Assembly: GCA_006844605.1 (NCBI GenBank)
Contig: SPJN01000014.1
Coordinates: 22,827-86,826 of the forward strand
Source: Hyphomicrobiales bacterium
GTDB taxonomy: Bacteria > Pseudomonadota > Alphaproteobacteria > SPJN01
Direction of reading: 5' to 3'
DNA: 64,000 bases
Shown one piece after another: positions 34,313 through 44,711 of the stretch. The notes under the pieces are model-generated. The model was not told the origin of the DNA and ran no database searches. It saw nothing but the letters and a program-made list of their open reading frames with translations. The first letter of the stretch is position 1; each line of letters begins with the position of its first letter. The position numbers were made by a program, and so were the translations under genes.

Positions 34313-36310
34313 TTAAAGGCGGGCGCGGGCTTCTTTCACCACCCGCTCCACTGTGATGTCAAAATGTTTGTATAGATCACCGGCCGGGGCACTGGCGCCG
34401 AATGTGTCGATGCCAACAAATGCACCGTTCGAGCCCAAAATGCGTTCCCAGCCAAAGCTTATGCCGGCTTCAACCGCAACGCGGATGGTGCCGTCAGCGC
34501 CAAGCAATGCGGCTTTATCGGTGTCGTTCAGCAACTCCCAGCAAGGTAGGGAGACAACGCGGGTCGGCACGCCATCAGCTTCAAGCTGTTGGGCAGCGTC
34601 GACGGCCAATTGCAATTCTGTGCCTGTGCCAATCAATACGACTTTTGCGTCGCTGCTGGCTTCGCGAATGACATAACCACCCTTGGCGCACAGATTATCG
34701 TCTGTGTGCGTGGTGCGCAGTGCCGGAACACCCTGACGTGACAGGGCCAGAACTGACGGGCCATCCGTGCGCTTCAGCGCCACTTCCCAGCATTCGGCAG
34801 TTTCAACTGCGTCAGCGGGGCGGAATACGGCCACATTCGGCATGGCGCGCAGGCTGGCGACATGCTCAACCGGCTGATGGGTCGGGCCATCTTCGCCAAG
34901 CCCGATGGAATCATGGGTCATGACATAAACAACGCGCTGGCCCATCAGGGCGGACAGGCGGATAGACGGACGGCAATAGTCCGTAAAGACAAGGAATGTC
35001 CCGCCATAAGGGATCAGGCCCCCATGCAGGGCAATGCCGTTCATGGCAGCTGCCATGCCATGCTCACGCACGCCGTAATGGACATAGCGGCCAGTGAAAT
35101 CGGTTGAGCTGACAATGCCCATATCACCTGATTTCGTGTTGTTGGAGCCGGTCAGGTCAGCTGAGCCACCAATTGTTTCAACAACAACCGGATTGATGAC
35201 ATCAAGCGCATTTTGGCTTGAGGCACGGGTTGCCAGCTTAGGCAGGTCTTCGGCCAACTGCTTTTTGTATGAATTGATGGTCTCGTCCAGGCCCGCAGGC
35301 AGATTACCTGCCTGTGTACGGTCCCAAAGGGCGCGGGCATCAGCGTCAAGGCCATCAAGGCGGGCTTCCCACGCCTTGCGGGATGCTTGTGAGCGGGCAC
35401 CGGCGGCACGCCACTGATCCAGAACTGCGGTGGGCACTTCAAACGGACCATAAGGCCAGTCAAGCTGTGCGCGCGTGGCAGTGATTTCGTCATCGCCTAG
35501 GGGGGCACCATGGGTTGAGGATGTGCCCTGCTTGTTGGGAGAGCCATAGCCGATCACAGTTTTGCAGGCGATCAGTGTCGGCTGGTTCGTATTGGCCTTG
35601 GCGTCGCTGATGGCTTTCGACACAGCGGCAACATCATGGCCATCACAGGCAATAACCTGCCAGCCTGAGGCTGCAAAGCGGCCTAATTGGTCATCTGACA
35701 CGGTCAGGTCGGTCGGGCCGTCAATTGAAATGCCGTTGTCATCAAACAGAACGATCAGCTTGTCCAATTTCATGTGGCCAGCCATAGAAATGGCTTCATG
35801 GCTGATGCCTTCCATCAGGCACCCATCGCCAGCCAGTGCATAGGTGTAATGGTCAACCACGTCATCGCCATAGCGCGCAGCCTGCAGCTTTTCTGCAAGG
35901 GCCATGCCGACAGCGGTGGCAATACCCTGACCCAGCGGGCCAGTCGTTGTTTCAATGCCGTTCGCTTCGCCATATTCGGGATGGCCAGCGGTTTTGGCAC
36001 CTATCTGGCGGAAATTCTTGATCTGATCGAGGGTCATATCCTCATAGCCTGTCAGGTAAAGCAGGCTGTAAAGCAGCATGGAGCCATGACCGGCAGACAG
36101 AATGAAACGGTCACGATCGGGCCAGAACGGCGCGGTCGGATCATATTTCAAATGTTCGGAAAATAGCACCGCAGCAACATCTGCCATGCCCATCGGCATG
36201 CCCGGATGGCCAGAGTTCGCTTGTTGCACGGCATCCATGCTTAGGGCACGGATGGCATTGGCCATAGCGCGTAAATCGTAGTTCGTCGCAGCGGGGGACT
36301 GATCAGTCAT
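34313..36310 (-). CDS. tkt: Transketolase
   Basis: 665 residues from ATG 36310 (the open frame extends upstream without support). Thiamine-diphosphate enzyme of the pentose phosphate or Calvin cycle. Motifs: [33 protein letters not shown], the cofactor motif [13 protein letters not shown], and in the pyrimidine domain [19 protein letters not shown]. First gene of tkt-gap-pgk-fba-thiE. No Rubisco or phosphoribulokinase is seen, so a standard pentose phosphate role is likelier. Confidence 0.97.
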   Translation of the reverse strand: MTDQSPAATNYDLRAMANAIRALSMDAVQQANSGHPGMPMGMADVAAVLFSEHLKYDPTAPFWPDRDRFILSAGHGSMLLYSLLYLTGYEDMTLDQIKNFRQIGAKTAGHPEYGEANGIETTTGPLGQGIATAVGMALAEKLQAARYGDDVVDHYTYALAGDGCLMEGISHEAISMAGHMKLDKLIVLFDDNGISIDGPTDLTVSDDQLGRFAASGWQVIACDGHDVAAVSKAISDAKANTNQPTLIACKTVIGYGSPNKQGTSSTHGAPLGDDEITATRAQLDWPYGPFEVPTAVLDQWRAAGARSQASRKAWEARLDGLDADARALWDRTQAGNLPAGLDETINSYKKQLAEDLPKLATRASSQNALDVINPVVVETIGGSADLTGSNNTKSGDMGIVSSTDFTGRYVHYGVREHGMAAAMNGIALHGGLIPYGGTFLVFTDYCRPSIRLSALMGQRVVYVMTHDSIGLGEDGPTHQPVEHVASLRAMPNVAVFRPADAVETAECWEVALKRTDGPSVLALSRQGVPALRTTHTDDNLCAKGGYVIREASSDAKVVLIGTGTELQLAVDAAQQLEADGVPTRVVSLPCWELLNDTDKAALLGADGTIRVAVEAGISFGWERILGSNGAFVGIDTFGASAPAGDLYKHFDITVERVVKEARARL

Positions 36311-36627
36311 ATGCAGGTTCCGGTATGCAGAAGTCCCAGGACGTTGGTCCCGGCGGACTTCCCAAAAAAGTAACGGCAAAATTTGAGGGCAAAACCATAG
36401 AAGGCCACTTGCGCGGCGCAGAATGCCCCGCTTGGTTTATAAAGGCAATAGACAGAGGCGGTTCAGGGGCGATTCAGGGAAAAATGCGGCATTATTACGC
36501 CCGTCACGCTCTATAAAACATCGTCGATACGTTCTGGACGGGCGCGATCGGTTTTGACGCTTGACCTGATCGGTGGCGCGCTTATCGTGACGACTCAGTG
36601 GATATTGACGATCAACAGGGTAATTTT
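36311..36627. other. 317-nt divergent regulatory region between tkt and the zapA operon
   Basis: Contains a plus-strand promoter at 36561-36588 and a hairpin at 36331-36360 (outer arms AAGTCC/GGACTT, inner GGAC/GTCC) that would lie in the tkt 5' leader. I could not pick a convincing tkt promoter. A 63-codon plus-strand open frame here lacks a good RBS and homology and is not called. Confidence 0.5.
36561..36588 (+). promoter_or_regulatory. Candidate promoter of the coiled-coil gene-zapA operon
   Basis: TTGACC (36561-36566), 16-nt spacer, TATCGT (36583-36588), about 40 nt before ATG 36628. Confidence 0.45.
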
Positions 36628-37029
36628 ATGAGCGATACAGGCATTGAAGCGGTGCAGGAACGGCTGGGAACAGCCCTTTCTCGTCTTGAAAAAGCGTCAG
36701 AGGCAGCGATTGCCACCTTGGCGGCCGAACGTAAGAACGCGGCTGAACAGGCACAGAGCGCGCAAAAGGGTGATGCCGCCCTTGTTGAGGTAGAAGAGGC
36801 GTTGGCCGCAGCCGAGCTTGAAAATGAAGAGCTAACTAAGGAAAACAAGGCCCTAGCCACCCTTGTTGAGCAGGTGGAAAACCGCCTGAATGCGGCGATT
36901 GACGCGGTTGAGGCGGTTTTGGACGGTGCCGAAGAAAGCGCAGATGATGATGCCAATGACGACGGCAGTGACGCCGCCGATCAAGGCGAAGAAGAGGACC
37001 AGTCGGCCCTGTTCGAAGAATCGGCCTGA
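36628..37029 (+). CDS. Coiled-coil protein upstream of zapA (DUF4164-like)
   Basis: 133 residues from ATG 36628 (AGGG upstream). Nearly the whole chain is predicted coiled coil with Ala-rich heptads (QERLGTALSRLEKASEAAIATL, split regions up to residue about 95), ending in a strongly acidic Asp/Glu tail. Similar small coiled-coil proteins precede zapA in alphaproteobacteria and are placed in DUF4164. A division-related role is inferred from the 22-nt distance to zapA. Confidence 0.7.
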   Translation: MSDTGIEAVQERLGTALSRLEKASEAAIATLAAERKNAAEQAQSAQKGDAALVEVEEALAAAELENEELTKENKALATLVEQVENRLNAAIDAVEAVLDGAEESADDDANDDGSDAADQGEEEDQSALFEESA

Positions 37030-37051
37030 TTGCAGTTAGGAACCCTACGCT

Positions 37052-37369
37052 ATGGCGCAAGTGAATATTTCCATCAATGGTCGCAGTTTTCCCATGACAT
37101 GCGAGCCGGGCGATGAAGGTAAGTTGAAAGACCTTGCCCGTTATGTGGATTCACACGTTGCTAACCATGTTCAAAATGTCGGGCAGGTGGGCGATGCGCG
37201 CCTGTTTTTGATGGCTGCGCTGACAATTGCAGCGGAATTGGGCGATGCAGTGGGCCAGTTGGAAGACATGCAGCATGGCCTTGCCATGGGCGAAGAGGCC
37301 GCCGCAGCCCTTGATGAAGCAGCGCGGCGCATCGACACGTTATCGCAGAAGGTTGAGGCAACAGCCTGA
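37052..37369 (+). CDS. zapA: Cell division protein ZapA
   Basis: 105 residues. N-terminal domain VNISINGRSFPMTCEPGDEGKL and LARYVDSHV, then the helix LFLMAALTIAAELGD and a C-terminal coiled coil. ZapA cross-links FtsZ filaments at midcell. It is followed by 6S RNA and fau, an order conserved from gamma- to alphaproteobacteria. Confidence 0.95.
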   Translation: MAQVNISINGRSFPMTCEPGDEGKLKDLARYVDSHVANHVQNVGQVGDARLFLMAALTIAAELGDAVGQLEDMQHGLAMGEEAAAALDEAARRIDTLSQKVEATA

Positions 37370-37414
37370 CTTCCCCCTGCTTTTCCTGATAGAATAGCCT
37401 ATATATTAAATAGT

Positions 37415-37585
37415 GTAGTGGTGCTGCGGCATGCGTTATGACCGCTATCATCCCGGGGACCATAACTATCCTTAGGGAGCTGTCCCTGCCTTGGTCCGTG
37501 GACCTTGGCATCACGGCGCCCACCTGACTTGTCAGGTTCCAGGGGTTGAAACTTTGGTCAGACGGTGTTCGTGGCCCACTATACT
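37415..37585 (+). ncRNA. ssrS: 6S RNA
   Basis: Located exactly between zapA and fau, the usual place of 6S RNA. Terminal stem TAGTGG / CCCACTA (37416-37421 with 37575-37581), the large internal region GGGGACCATAACTATCC and TTAGGGAGCTGTCCC, and an apical hairpin ACCTGACTTGTCAGGT followed by CCAGGGG, comparable to the CCTTGAACCAAGGGTTCAAGG part of E. coli 6S. It binds the housekeeping RNA polymerase as a promoter mimic. A TATATT-like -10 lies at about 37402-37407. Ends are estimated to within about 10 nt. Confidence 0.88.
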
Positions 37586-37620
37586 TTCTAATTCGTCACT
37601 CCTTTGCCGAAAGGGTTGTG

Positions 37621-38220
37621 GTGTCCGTATCCACCGACAAAGCCACACTCAGACAATCGATGAAGCAGGCGCGTGCCGCCCTGTCTGATGCGGCGCGGGC
37701 TGCGGCGGCGCAGGGGCTGCTTGATCATGTGGTTGCCTTACGCGAAATGATTAGTGGCAAATTGATCAATGATAGTGCTGGTGTCGTGGCAGGTTACGCC
37801 CCCCTTGGTGACGAGGTTGATCCGCACCCCCTTATGACGGCATTGCGGGACCACGGTGCGCAAACCGCCCTGCCGGTTATGACAGGCAAAGAACAACCGT
37901 TGATTTTTCGGGCATGGGATGGGCGCGCGCCCCTATTGGTTGGTGATTTCGGCGTGGGAGAGCCTGCAGCGACTGCCGCCACCGTCACGCCATCTGTTAT
38001 ATTAACGCCTTTGTTGGCCGCTGATCGGTTTGGTGGGCGGCTTGGCTATGGCGGCGGGTTTTATGACCGGACCATTGCGGACCTCAAGCAAGCAGGACGG
38101 CATGTGACGGTGATCGGTCTTGCGTATCGGGACCAATTGGTCGACAAGGTGCCCGCAGACGAATTGGACCAGCGGCTTGATGCCGTTCTGACCCCTGATG
38201 GGTTGATAGAAATAGGGTAA
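37621..38220 (+). CDS. fau: 5-formyltetrahydrofolate cyclo-ligase family protein
   Basis: 199 residues from GTG 37621, with AAAGGG 5 nt upstream; earlier in-frame starts would lie inside 6S RNA. Motifs: DKATLRQSMKQARAAL, VAGYAPLGDEVDPHPLM, ALPVM, and the ATP/Mg loop GFGGRLGYGGGFYDRTI-like sequence (DRFGGRLGYGGGFYDR). Converts 5-formyl-THF to 5,10-methenyl-THF. Followed 4 nt later by the phosphoesterase gene. Confidence 0.93.
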   Translation: MSVSTDKATLRQSMKQARAALSDAARAAAAQGLLDHVVALREMISGKLINDSAGVVAGYAPLGDEVDPHPLMTALRDHGAQTALPVMTGKEQPLIFRAWDGRAPLLVGDFGVGEPAATAATVTPSVILTPLLAADRFGGRLGYGGGFYDRTIADLKQAGRHVTVIGLAYRDQLVDKVPADELDQRLDAVLTPDGLIEIG

Positions 38221-38224
38221 CGCC

Positions 38225-39040
38225 ATGCGTTTATTGTTTTTGGGTGATCTTGTTGGCCGCGCGGGCCGTCGTGCCGTGTCGGACCATTTGCCCGCTGTAC
38301 AACAGGCCCTTAAACCTGATTTGACCATCGCCAATGTTGAAAACGCGGCCGCCGGGTTTGGGCTGACGCGCAAGATCATGACTGATCTGTTTGACAAGGG
38401 GGTCGATGTCCAGACATCCGGCAATCATATTTTTGATCAGCGCGAGATTATGGCCGTTATGGGCGAGGAGCGCCGTTTGCTGCGCCCGGCAACATTCCCC
38501 AAGGGCGCGCCGGGCTTCGGCCACGGGCTATATAAAACCGTACGGGGCAAGACGGTGCTGGTTATCAATTTGATGGGGCGGGTCTATATGGATGCGATGG
38601 GTGACCCCTTTGCCGTCGCGGATGAGATTTTGACCCAATACCGCATGGGCAACACGGTTGACGCGGTATTTGTTGATTTTCATGGCGAGGCGACGTCAGA
38701 AAAAATGGCGCTGGGGCATCATTTGGATGGCCGGGTCAGCTTTGTTGTTGGCACGCACACCCATGTGCCCACCGCCGATACGCAGATTTTGCCCGGCGGC
38801 ACGGGACTGCAATGCGATGCGGGCATGTGCGGGGACTATAATTCCGTGATCGGGATGCAAAAGGACGAACCGGTGCGCCGCTTTCTGCAAAAAACCCCCG
38901 GCAAACGGTTCGAGCCTGCCAATGGCGACCCGACCCTGTGCGGTGTTTTTGTCGAAACAGATGACAAAACCGGCCACGCGATAAATGTCGCCCCGGTACG
39001 GCAGGGGGGTAGTTTGCTGCCCCAAATGCCTGATTTTTAA
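38225..39040 (+). CDS. YmdB/TIGR00282-family metallophosphoesterase
   Basis: 271 residues. LLFLGDLVGRAGRRAV with the first metal Asp, IANVENAAAGFG, QTSGNHIFDQREI, VDFHGEATSEK and the HTHVPTAD histidine motif. In Bacillus YmdB is a 2',3'-cAMP phosphodiesterase affecting RNA turnover and biofilms; the alphaproteobacterial role is not known. It sits 4 nt after fau and before yebC. Confidence 0.9.
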   Translation: MRLLFLGDLVGRAGRRAVSDHLPAVQQALKPDLTIANVENAAAGFGLTRKIMTDLFDKGVDVQTSGNHIFDQREIMAVMGEERRLLRPATFPKGAPGFGHGLYKTVRGKTVLVINLMGRVYMDAMGDPFAVADEILTQYRMGNTVDAVFVDFHGEATSEKMALGHHLDGRVSFVVGTHTHVPTADTQILPGGTGLQCDAGMCGDYNSVIGMQKDEPVRRFLQKTPGKRFEPANGDPTLCGVFVETDDKTGHAINVAPVRQGGSLLPQMPDF

Positions 39041-39124
39041 GTGTTCGGGTTGAATTTTCGGCAGTAAATGCCGTATGACAGCCCCTGATCTATTTTCTGA
39101 CGATTTTTGACGAGCGGGTGCGTT

Positions 39125-39871
39125 ATGGCAGGCCACAGTAAATTTAAGAACATTATGTATCGCAAGGGCGCGCAGGATGCCAAGCGGTCCAAGCTGTTTT
39201 CGAAGCTGTCCAAGGAAATCACCATCGCCGCAAAAATGGGCGACCCTGACCCTGATAAAAACCCGCGCTTGCGCCTTGCTGTGCAAACCGCGCGTGGTCA
39301 GTCCATGCCAAAGGACAATATCGAACGGGCGATTAAAAAGTCGCTTGGCGGTGATGCCGATAATTATGAAGACATCCGGTATGAAGGTTACGGCCCCGGC
39401 GGTGTCGCCATTATCGTTGAGGCGTTGACCGATAATAAGAACCGTTCCGCATCAGATATTCGTGCAGCCTTTTCAAAAAATGGCGGCAATATGGGCGAAA
39501 CCGGTTCAGTTGCGTTCATGTTTGATCGCGTTGGCCAGATTGTCTACCCCGCCGACAAGGCAGATGCCGACACAATGTTCGAAGCTGCGTTGGAGGCAGG
39601 TGCCGACGAAGTTGAAAGCAGCGATGACGAGCATGAGCTGACATGCGAAGCTGGTGCCCTGCATGATGTGTTGAAAAGTCTTGAGACCCAGTTTGGCGAG
39701 CCGACCTCAGCCAAGCTGACATACAAGCCCAATGTGACCGCTGATGTTGGTGAAGATCAGGCCGCAACATTGATGAAATTGCTGGACGCGCTGGATGATA
39801 ATGACGACGTACAGAACGTCTATGCCAACTTTGATATCTCGGACGAGATTATGGAAAAGTTGAGCGCCTGA
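39125..39871 (+). CDS. yebC: YebC/PmpR family DNA-binding translation/transcription factor
   Basis: 248 residues from ATG 39125: [20 protein letters not shown], then [37 protein letters not shown] and [19 protein letters not shown], all diagnostic of YebC. Commonly precedes ruvC, as here (3 nt to the ruvC ATG). YebC proteins act as transcription factors or help ribosomes through proline stretches. Confidence 0.97.
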   Translation: MAGHSKFKNIMYRKGAQDAKRSKLFSKLSKEITIAAKMGDPDPDKNPRLRLAVQTARGQSMPKDNIERAIKKSLGGDADNYEDIRYEGYGPGGVAIIVEALTDNKNRSASDIRAAFSKNGGNMGETGSVAFMFDRVGQIVYPADKADADTMFEAALEAGADEVESSDDEHELTCEAGALHDVLKSLETQFGEPTSAKLTYKPNVTADVGEDQAATLMKLLDALDDNDDVQNVYANFDISDEIMEKLSA

Positions 39872-39874
39872 TTG

Positions 39875-40405
39875 ATGAACACCATGGTGCGCATTGTGGG
39901 ATTTGACCCCGGTCTACGGCGCACCGGGTGGGGCATTATTGAATCTGATGGCAATAAGTTAACCCATATCGCCAATGGCGTTGTGAAGTCGGATGCCCGC
40001 CTGTCGCTGGCTGAACGCTTGCTGGAATTGCGCAAGGGACTGGCTGCTGTCATCGAAGAATATCAGCCCGCCGAAGCAGCGGTTGAGCAAACCTTCGTCA
40101 ATAAAGACCCGGCTGGGACGTTGAAGTTGGGGCAGGCGCGCGCGATTGCGCTTTTGGCTCCCGCTGAGGTTGGCTTACCCGTCGCCGAATATGCGCCCAA
40201 TCAGGTCAAAAAGGCCGTTGTGGGCGCGGGACATGCCGACAAAAACCAGATCGGTCACATGATTTTGACATTGATGCCAGGGACCAAGGTTGCCAACCCG
40301 GATGCCGCCGATGCCTTGGCGATTGCCATCTGTCACGCCCATCATCGTGGTGGGGACCGGATGAGTGCCGCCATTGCCGCTGCTGAAGCAGGCGCACAGG
40401 CATGA
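39875..40405 (+). CDS. ruvC: Crossover junction endodeoxyribonuclease RuvC
   Basis: 176 residues from ATG 39875 (ATG 39884 is an alternative). Holliday-junction resolvase: [13 protein letters not shown] with catalytic Asp11, [44 protein letters not shown] and the C-terminal [14 protein letters not shown]. Its stop overlaps the ruvA start (ATGA). Confidence 0.97.
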   Translation: MNTMVRIVGFDPGLRRTGWGIIESDGNKLTHIANGVVKSDARLSLAERLLELRKGLAAVIEEYQPAEAAVEQTFVNKDPAGTLKLGQARAIALLAPAEVGLPVAEYAPNQVKKAVVGAGHADKNQIGHMILTLMPGTKVANPDAADALAIAICHAHHRGGDRMSAAIAAAEAGAQA

Positions 40406-41007
40406 TTGCGCTGTTGACCGGCATTTTGGCCGCCCGCGCAGATGATCACTGCATTATTGACGTGAACGGGGTCGGCTATGCCACCTTTTGTTCTTCCCGC
40501 ACGCTTGATCAATTGCCAATGGTGGGTGAGGCAGTGCGCCTTCACATCGACACGCATGTTCGCGAAGACCATATTCATCTTTATGGGTTTATGGCGGATG
40601 GGGAACGGCAATGGTTCCGCCTGTTGCAGTCCGTACAGGGCGTTGGCGCGCGCGTCGCGTTGGGCATTTTGGGTACATTGTCTGCTGATGAATTGGCGCA
40701 ATCCATTGCCACACAGGACAAGGCGATGGTTGGCCGTGCCCAAGGTGTGGGGCCCAAATTGGCGCAGCGTCTTGTGACGGAATTAAAGGATAAGGTCCCC
40801 GCTGATCTAACGATTGCAATGGGATCGGGGGATGTGGATACGCCGCAAGGTGGTGGCAATGCCGATGCCCTCTCAGCCCTGACGAATTTGGGGTATAAGG
40901 AGGTTGAGGCTGCCCGCGCCATCGCCAAAGTGTCCGGTGATGCGGGCGACGATGTGGCGTCCCTGATCCGGCTTGCCCTTAAAGAACTTGCACCGAATCG
41001 TGGATAA
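40402..41007 (+). CDS. ruvA: Holliday junction branch migration protein RuvA
   Basis: 201 residues. OB-fold N-terminus ([26 protein letters not shown]), HhH motifs [14 protein letters not shown] and [20 protein letters not shown], and the C-terminal RuvB-binding domain ([20 protein letters not shown]). Starts within the ruvC stop. Confidence 0.97.
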   Translation: MIALLTGILAARADDHCIIDVNGVGYATFCSSRTLDQLPMVGEAVRLHIDTHVREDHIHLYGFMADGERQWFRLLQSVQGVGARVALGILGTLSADELAQSIATQDKAMVGRAQGVGPKLAQRLVTELKDKVPADLTIAMGSGDVDTPQGGGNADALSALTNLGYKEVEAARAIAKVSGDAGDDVASLIRLALKELAPNRG

Positions 41008-41024
41008 CAGGCTAAACTGATCTG

Positions 41025-42080
41025 ATGAGTGTAGAGGCAGATCAAGAACGGCTGGTCAGCGCAGCGACCCACCCTGATGATGGGGGCGAGGCAATGTTGC
41101 GCCCACAGCGTTTGGCTGAATTTGTCGGCCAGAAGGCGGCGCGGGATAATCTTGCCGTTTTCATTGCTGCTGCCAAATCCCGCAATGATGCGCTTGATCA
41201 TGTGTTGCTGCATGGCCCACCCGGTTTGGGCAAGACGACATTGGCGCAAATTGTGGCGCGCGAATTGGGGGTTGGGTTCAAATCCACATCTGGTCCCGTG
41301 ATCGCCAAGGCAGGTGACTTGGCGGCGTTGCTGACTAATCTTGATCCGCATGATGTGTTGTTTATTGATGAAATTCATCGGTTAAACCCTGCGGTTGAAG
41401 AAATTTTGTACCCCGCGATGGAAGATTTTGAACTTGATTTGATGATCGGCGAGGGGCCTGCCGCCCGCTCCGTCAAAATCGACCTGCCGCCCTTTACCCT
41501 GATTGGGGCGACCACGCGGTCCGGTCTGTTGACGACGCCTTTGCGTGATCGGTTTGGCATTCCGGTGCGGTTGAACTTTTACGAAATTGATGAACTGGAA
41601 TTTATCGTCAAGCGTGGGGCAGGGGTGCTTGGCGCTGTGATGACGGATGATGGCGCAGCGGAAGTTGCCTGCCGGGCACGCGGTACGCCGCGCGTTGCTG
41701 GGCGTTTGTTGCGCCGGGTGCGTGACTTTGCTGCCGTTGATGGTGTTGAGGAAATTGACGCCGCCGCGGCCGACCGGGCGCTGAAGCGACTGGATGTCGA
41801 TCCGCTTGGGTTTGATCAGATGGACCATCGCTACATGCGCTGTATTGCAGTGGATTATAATGGCGGCCCGGTGGGTGCTGATACCATCGCTGCCGCCCTG
41901 TCAGAACCGCGCGACGCTATTGAAGATATTATTGAGCCCTATTTGATCCAGAAAGGCTTTGTGCAACGCACGCCCCGTGGTCGTGTGTTGGCCGAACGTG
42001 CCTTCAAACATTTGGGGCTGACGCCGCCGAAAGGCAGCGGCGGTGGGATGAGCCTGCCGTTAGAGGATGACCAGTCATGA
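41025..42080 (+). CDS. ruvB: Holliday junction branch migration ATPase RuvB
   Basis: 351 residues. Walker [10 protein letters not shown] (64-72), Walker [10 protein letters not shown], sensor [19 protein letters not shown] and the winged-helix domain with [12 protein letters not shown]. Forms the hexameric motor on RuvA. It ends within the ybgC start (ATGA). Confidence 0.98.
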   Translation: MSVEADQERLVSAATHPDDGGEAMLRPQRLAEFVGQKAARDNLAVFIAAAKSRNDALDHVLLHGPPGLGKTTLAQIVARELGVGFKSTSGPVIAKAGDLAALLTNLDPHDVLFIDEIHRLNPAVEEILYPAMEDFELDLMIGEGPAARSVKIDLPPFTLIGATTRSGLLTTPLRDRFGIPVRLNFYEIDELEFIVKRGAGVLGAVMTDDGAAEVACRARGTPRVAGRLLRRVRDFAAVDGVEEIDAAAADRALKRLDVDPLGFDQMDHRYMRCIAVDYNGGPVGADTIAAALSEPRDAIEDIIEPYLIQKGFVQRTPRGRVLAERAFKHLGLTPPKGSGGGMSLPLEDDQS

Positions 42081-42529
42081 CCGGAAGTTTGGTTGGCGGT
42101 ATTCATCATTTGCCTGTGCGTGTCTATTTTGAGGACACGGATTTAAGCGGCATTGTCTATCACGCCAATTATCTGCGATTTGCAGAACGGGGCCGGTCTG
42201 ATTTTCTGCGCGCCATCGGCATTAATCACGCTGATTTGGCAGCGGCTGAGGAGCCGATCTTCTGGACTTTGCGTCGAATAACTGTGGATTATGCCAAACC
42301 CGCCCGGATTGATGATCTGCTTGAAGTCCGCACGGTTTGTGACAGTTTTACGGGCGCGCGCCTTGATATGGCGCAGGCCATTTGGCGTGGCGATGAGTGT
42401 TTGGTGCGCCTAAAGGTTGATGCGGCCTGCATTAACCCGGAAGGCAAGCCGCGCCGCATACCACAGGCAGCTTTGGCGGCGCTAAAGGCGCTGGGTGAGG
42501 GTGAGCAAGGCGCGCAGCTACTGGATTAG
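42077..42529 (+). CDS. ybgC: Tol-Pal-associated acyl-CoA thioesterase
   Basis: 150 residues, hot-dog fold. The active-site segment [25 protein letters not shown] holds the 4HBT-family Asp. First gene of the tol cluster, overlapping ruvB by 4 nt. Acts on short acyl-CoA and associates with phospholipid enzymes in E. coli. Confidence 0.95.
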   Translation: MTGSLVGGIHHLPVRVYFEDTDLSGIVYHANYLRFAERGRSDFLRAIGINHADLAAAEEPIFWTLRRITVDYAKPARIDDLLEVRTVCDSFTGARLDMAQAIWRGDECLVRLKVDAACINPEGKPRRIPQAALAALKALGEGEQGAQLLD

Positions 42530-42611
42530 GTGGCGCTTTTGCCTGATTTCCGTCATGTTTGGCTGACAAAGTCATGATTGATTCGGACCATCACAAGGCA
42601 AGGTAAAGCGC

Positions 42612-43319
42612 ATGGAACCAGAGCTTGTACAGACAACGCTAGGCGGGGGTGTGCCCGACTTCACAATTTTTGGCATGTTTGCTGCCGCCACTTTGGTGGT
42701 GAAGCTTGTGATGCTTTTGTTGTTGGGTGCCAGTGTTTGGTGCTGGGCCATTATCGTTGATAAATGGTTGCGCTATGGCCGGGTAAAACGGGCTGCGGAA
42801 AAGTTTGAAGAAACTTTTTGGTCGGGCAAACCGCTGGATGAACTTTACGATAAAATCGCTGACAAGCCTTCGCACCCGATGGAAGTATTGTTTGTGAACG
42901 CCATGCGTGAATGGAACCGTGCTTCAGGCCGTGGCGGAATGCGCCCGAACCTGCCAGAACGGATCCACAAGGTCATGCAGATCACGCTGATCCGCGAAAT
43001 GACCGTGCTTGAACGGAACCTAAGCTTTCTTGCTACCGTCGGTTCAACCGCGCCGTTTGTTGGGTTGTTTGGCACGGTTTGGGGCATTATGGGTGCCTTT
43101 CAGGCCATTGCGCTTACCAAAAACACCACATTGGCTGTTGTCGCTCCGGGTATTGCAGAAGCATTGTTTGCCACGGCGTTGGGCCTGATTGCAGCGATCC
43201 CGGCTGTGATGGCCTATAACAAGTTTTCATCGGACATGAATCGCTACGCCACCCGGCTAGAAGGGTTTGCTGATGAGTTTGCCGGTATTCTGACCCGCCA
43301 GGTTGAGGAGCAGGACTGA
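42612..43319 (+). CDS. tolQ: Tol-Pal system proton channel protein TolQ
   Basis: 235 residues, three TM helices (about 15-45, 130-160, 170-195). The core GSTAPFVGLFGTVWGIMGAFQAI and PGIAEALFATALGLIAAIPAVMAYN are TolQ hallmarks. Forms the proton-driven motor with TolR. AAGGTAAAG RBS; stop overlaps tolR. Confidence 0.97.
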   Translation: MEPELVQTTLGGGVPDFTIFGMFAAATLVVKLVMLLLLGASVWCWAIIVDKWLRYGRVKRAAEKFEETFWSGKPLDELYDKIADKPSHPMEVLFVNAMREWNRASGRGGMRPNLPERIHKVMQITLIREMTVLERNLSFLATVGSTAPFVGLFGTVWGIMGAFQAIALTKNTTLAVVAPGIAEALFATALGLIAAIPAVMAYNKFSSDMNRYATRLEGFADEFAGILTRQVEEQD

Positions 43320-43756
43320 TGGGGGCAGGCCCGGTAAAACACCAAAGCTCATCAGGCGGCGGACGCCGGGGCCACGCGCCGATGTCCGAGATCAATGTGA
43401 CGCCGATGGTGGATGTCATGCTGGTGCTGTTGATTGTGTTTATGGTGGCAGCCCCTTTGCTGACTGTTGGCGTGCCTGTTGATTTGCCCGAAACCAAGGC
43501 AGGCCCCGTGTCAGAGGAGGTGGAGCCGCTGACAATCTCGATCACCAAGGATGGCGCGCTCTATTTGCAGGATACCAAAATCACGCAAAAGGCGTTGATC
43601 CCCCGCGTGCAGGCGGTGCTGGGGCAAAAGCCCGATACGCGCATTTATGTGCGTGGGGACGAACAAGTGGATTACGGCAAGGTCATGGTCATTATGGGCC
43701 TGTTGAACGAGGCGGGCTTTACCCGCATTGCCCTGATCACTGATCAGGATCTTTAG
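43319..43756 (+). CDS. tolR: Tol-Pal system protein TolR
   Basis: 145 residues. Gly/Ser-rich N-tail, then [21 protein letters not shown] with proton-binding Asp32 in the single TM helix, and a periplasmic ExbD/TolR domain. TGATG overlap with tolQ. Confidence 0.97.
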   Translation: MGAGPVKHQSSSGGGRRGHAPMSEINVTPMVDVMLVLLIVFMVAAPLLTVGVPVDLPETKAGPVSEEVEPLTISITKDGALYLQDTKITQKALIPRVQAVLGQKPDTRIYVRGDEQVDYGKVMVIMGLLNEAGFTRIALITDQDL

Positions 43757-43782
43757 GCGCAGCCAGAAGGAGCGTTGGCCTG

Positions 43783-44625
43783 ATGCGGGCAGCTTTACTC
43801 GTTTCGATTGTATTGCACGTGGCGTTGATCGGCGTCACGCTTGCAAGCAATCCGTTCGACGAGAAAGAGCGGTTTGAGATCAAGCCCGCCATCCCGGTTG
43901 AACTGGTGAAGTTGGCTGACAAAACTGAAACCAAGCCCTCGCCGCCCAAGGAAAAGCCGAAGCCTGAACCGAAGAAGCCAGAGCCGAAGAAGCCAGAGCC
44001 GAAACCCAAGCCAAAGCCGATTGCCAAGCCGAAACCAAAGCCTGAGCCTGCGCCCCAACCTGCGCCCCAACCAGCGCCCAAGCCGAAACCTGCGGCCAAG
44101 CCCAAGCCAGAACCAAAGCCCGCACCAAAACCGAAGCCCAAGCCGAAGCCTGCGCCGACAAAACCGGCGGCACAGCCAAAGGAAGACCCCTTCAGCTTTG
44201 ATGATATTGAGGCGCTGATCGACAAGTCCAAACCGAAGGACAAGCCAAAGCCGCAAGAACAGCAAATTGCGCAAGCGTCAGATCAAAAATCACGATTAGG
44301 CAGCGGGGAACGGCTGACCGTAAGTGAGATTGATGCCATTCGCCAACAATTCTACCAATGCTGGTCTGTGCCCGCTGGCGCGCGCGACGCTGATCAATTG
44401 CGCATTGTGTTGCGGATTATGTTGAACCGCGATGGCACATTGCAGCGTCAGCCCCAATTGATGAACGGTGCCCCTGCGGGAACGGACAGGGGATTTTTTC
44501 AGGTCGCTGTTGATAGCGCCGTGCGTGCGGTTCACAAATGCACCCCGCTGCGCCTGCCATCGGAAAAATATGAATCCTGGCGCGAGATTGAGTTGACGTT
44601 CGACCCATCTGAAATGTTGCAATGA
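43783..44625 (+). CDS. tolA: Tol-Pal system protein TolA
   Basis: 280 residues. N-terminal TM anchor (about 2-22), a long Lys/Pro/Glu-rich linker (about 45-130, repeats such as [10 protein letters not shown]), and a C-terminal TonB-like domain ([33 protein letters not shown]) with two Cys. The Pro-Lys rod replaces the Ala-rich helix of E. coli TolA, as often in alphaproteobacteria. Its proline runs make it a probable EF-P client. Stop overlaps the tolB open frame. Confidence 0.95.
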   Translation: MRAALLVSIVLHVALIGVTLASNPFDEKERFEIKPAIPVELVKLADKTETKPSPPKEKPKPEPKKPEPKKPEPKPKPKPIAKPKPKPEPAPQPAPQPAPKPKPAAKPKPEPKPAPKPKPKPKPAPTKPAAQPKEDPFSFDDIEALIDKSKPKDKPKPQEQQIAQASDQKSRLGSGERLTVSEIDAIRQQFYQCWSVPAGARDADQLRIVLRIMLNRDGTLQRQPQLMNGAPAGTDRGFFQVAVDSAVRAVHKCTPLRLPSEKYESWREIELTFDPSEMLQ

Positions 44626-44711
44626 TGGGCGGGTATGACATTGTGTGGTCACATTCTGGTGGAAGATCTTGTGGCGATCGGGCAGACGGATTCGTGAGTT
44701 GGAGAAAATGG

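Noticed and set aside
36325..36516. 63-codon plus-strand frame in the tkt/zapA-operon divergent region
   Set aside because: No convincing RBS, no homology, and it overlaps the tkt leader hairpin.
43737..44243. 168-codon minus-strand frame rich in Gly/Phe/Leu inside tolA
   Set aside because: It is the mirror of the Pro/Lys/Glu-rich TolA linker; the repetitive composition follows from the sense codons.
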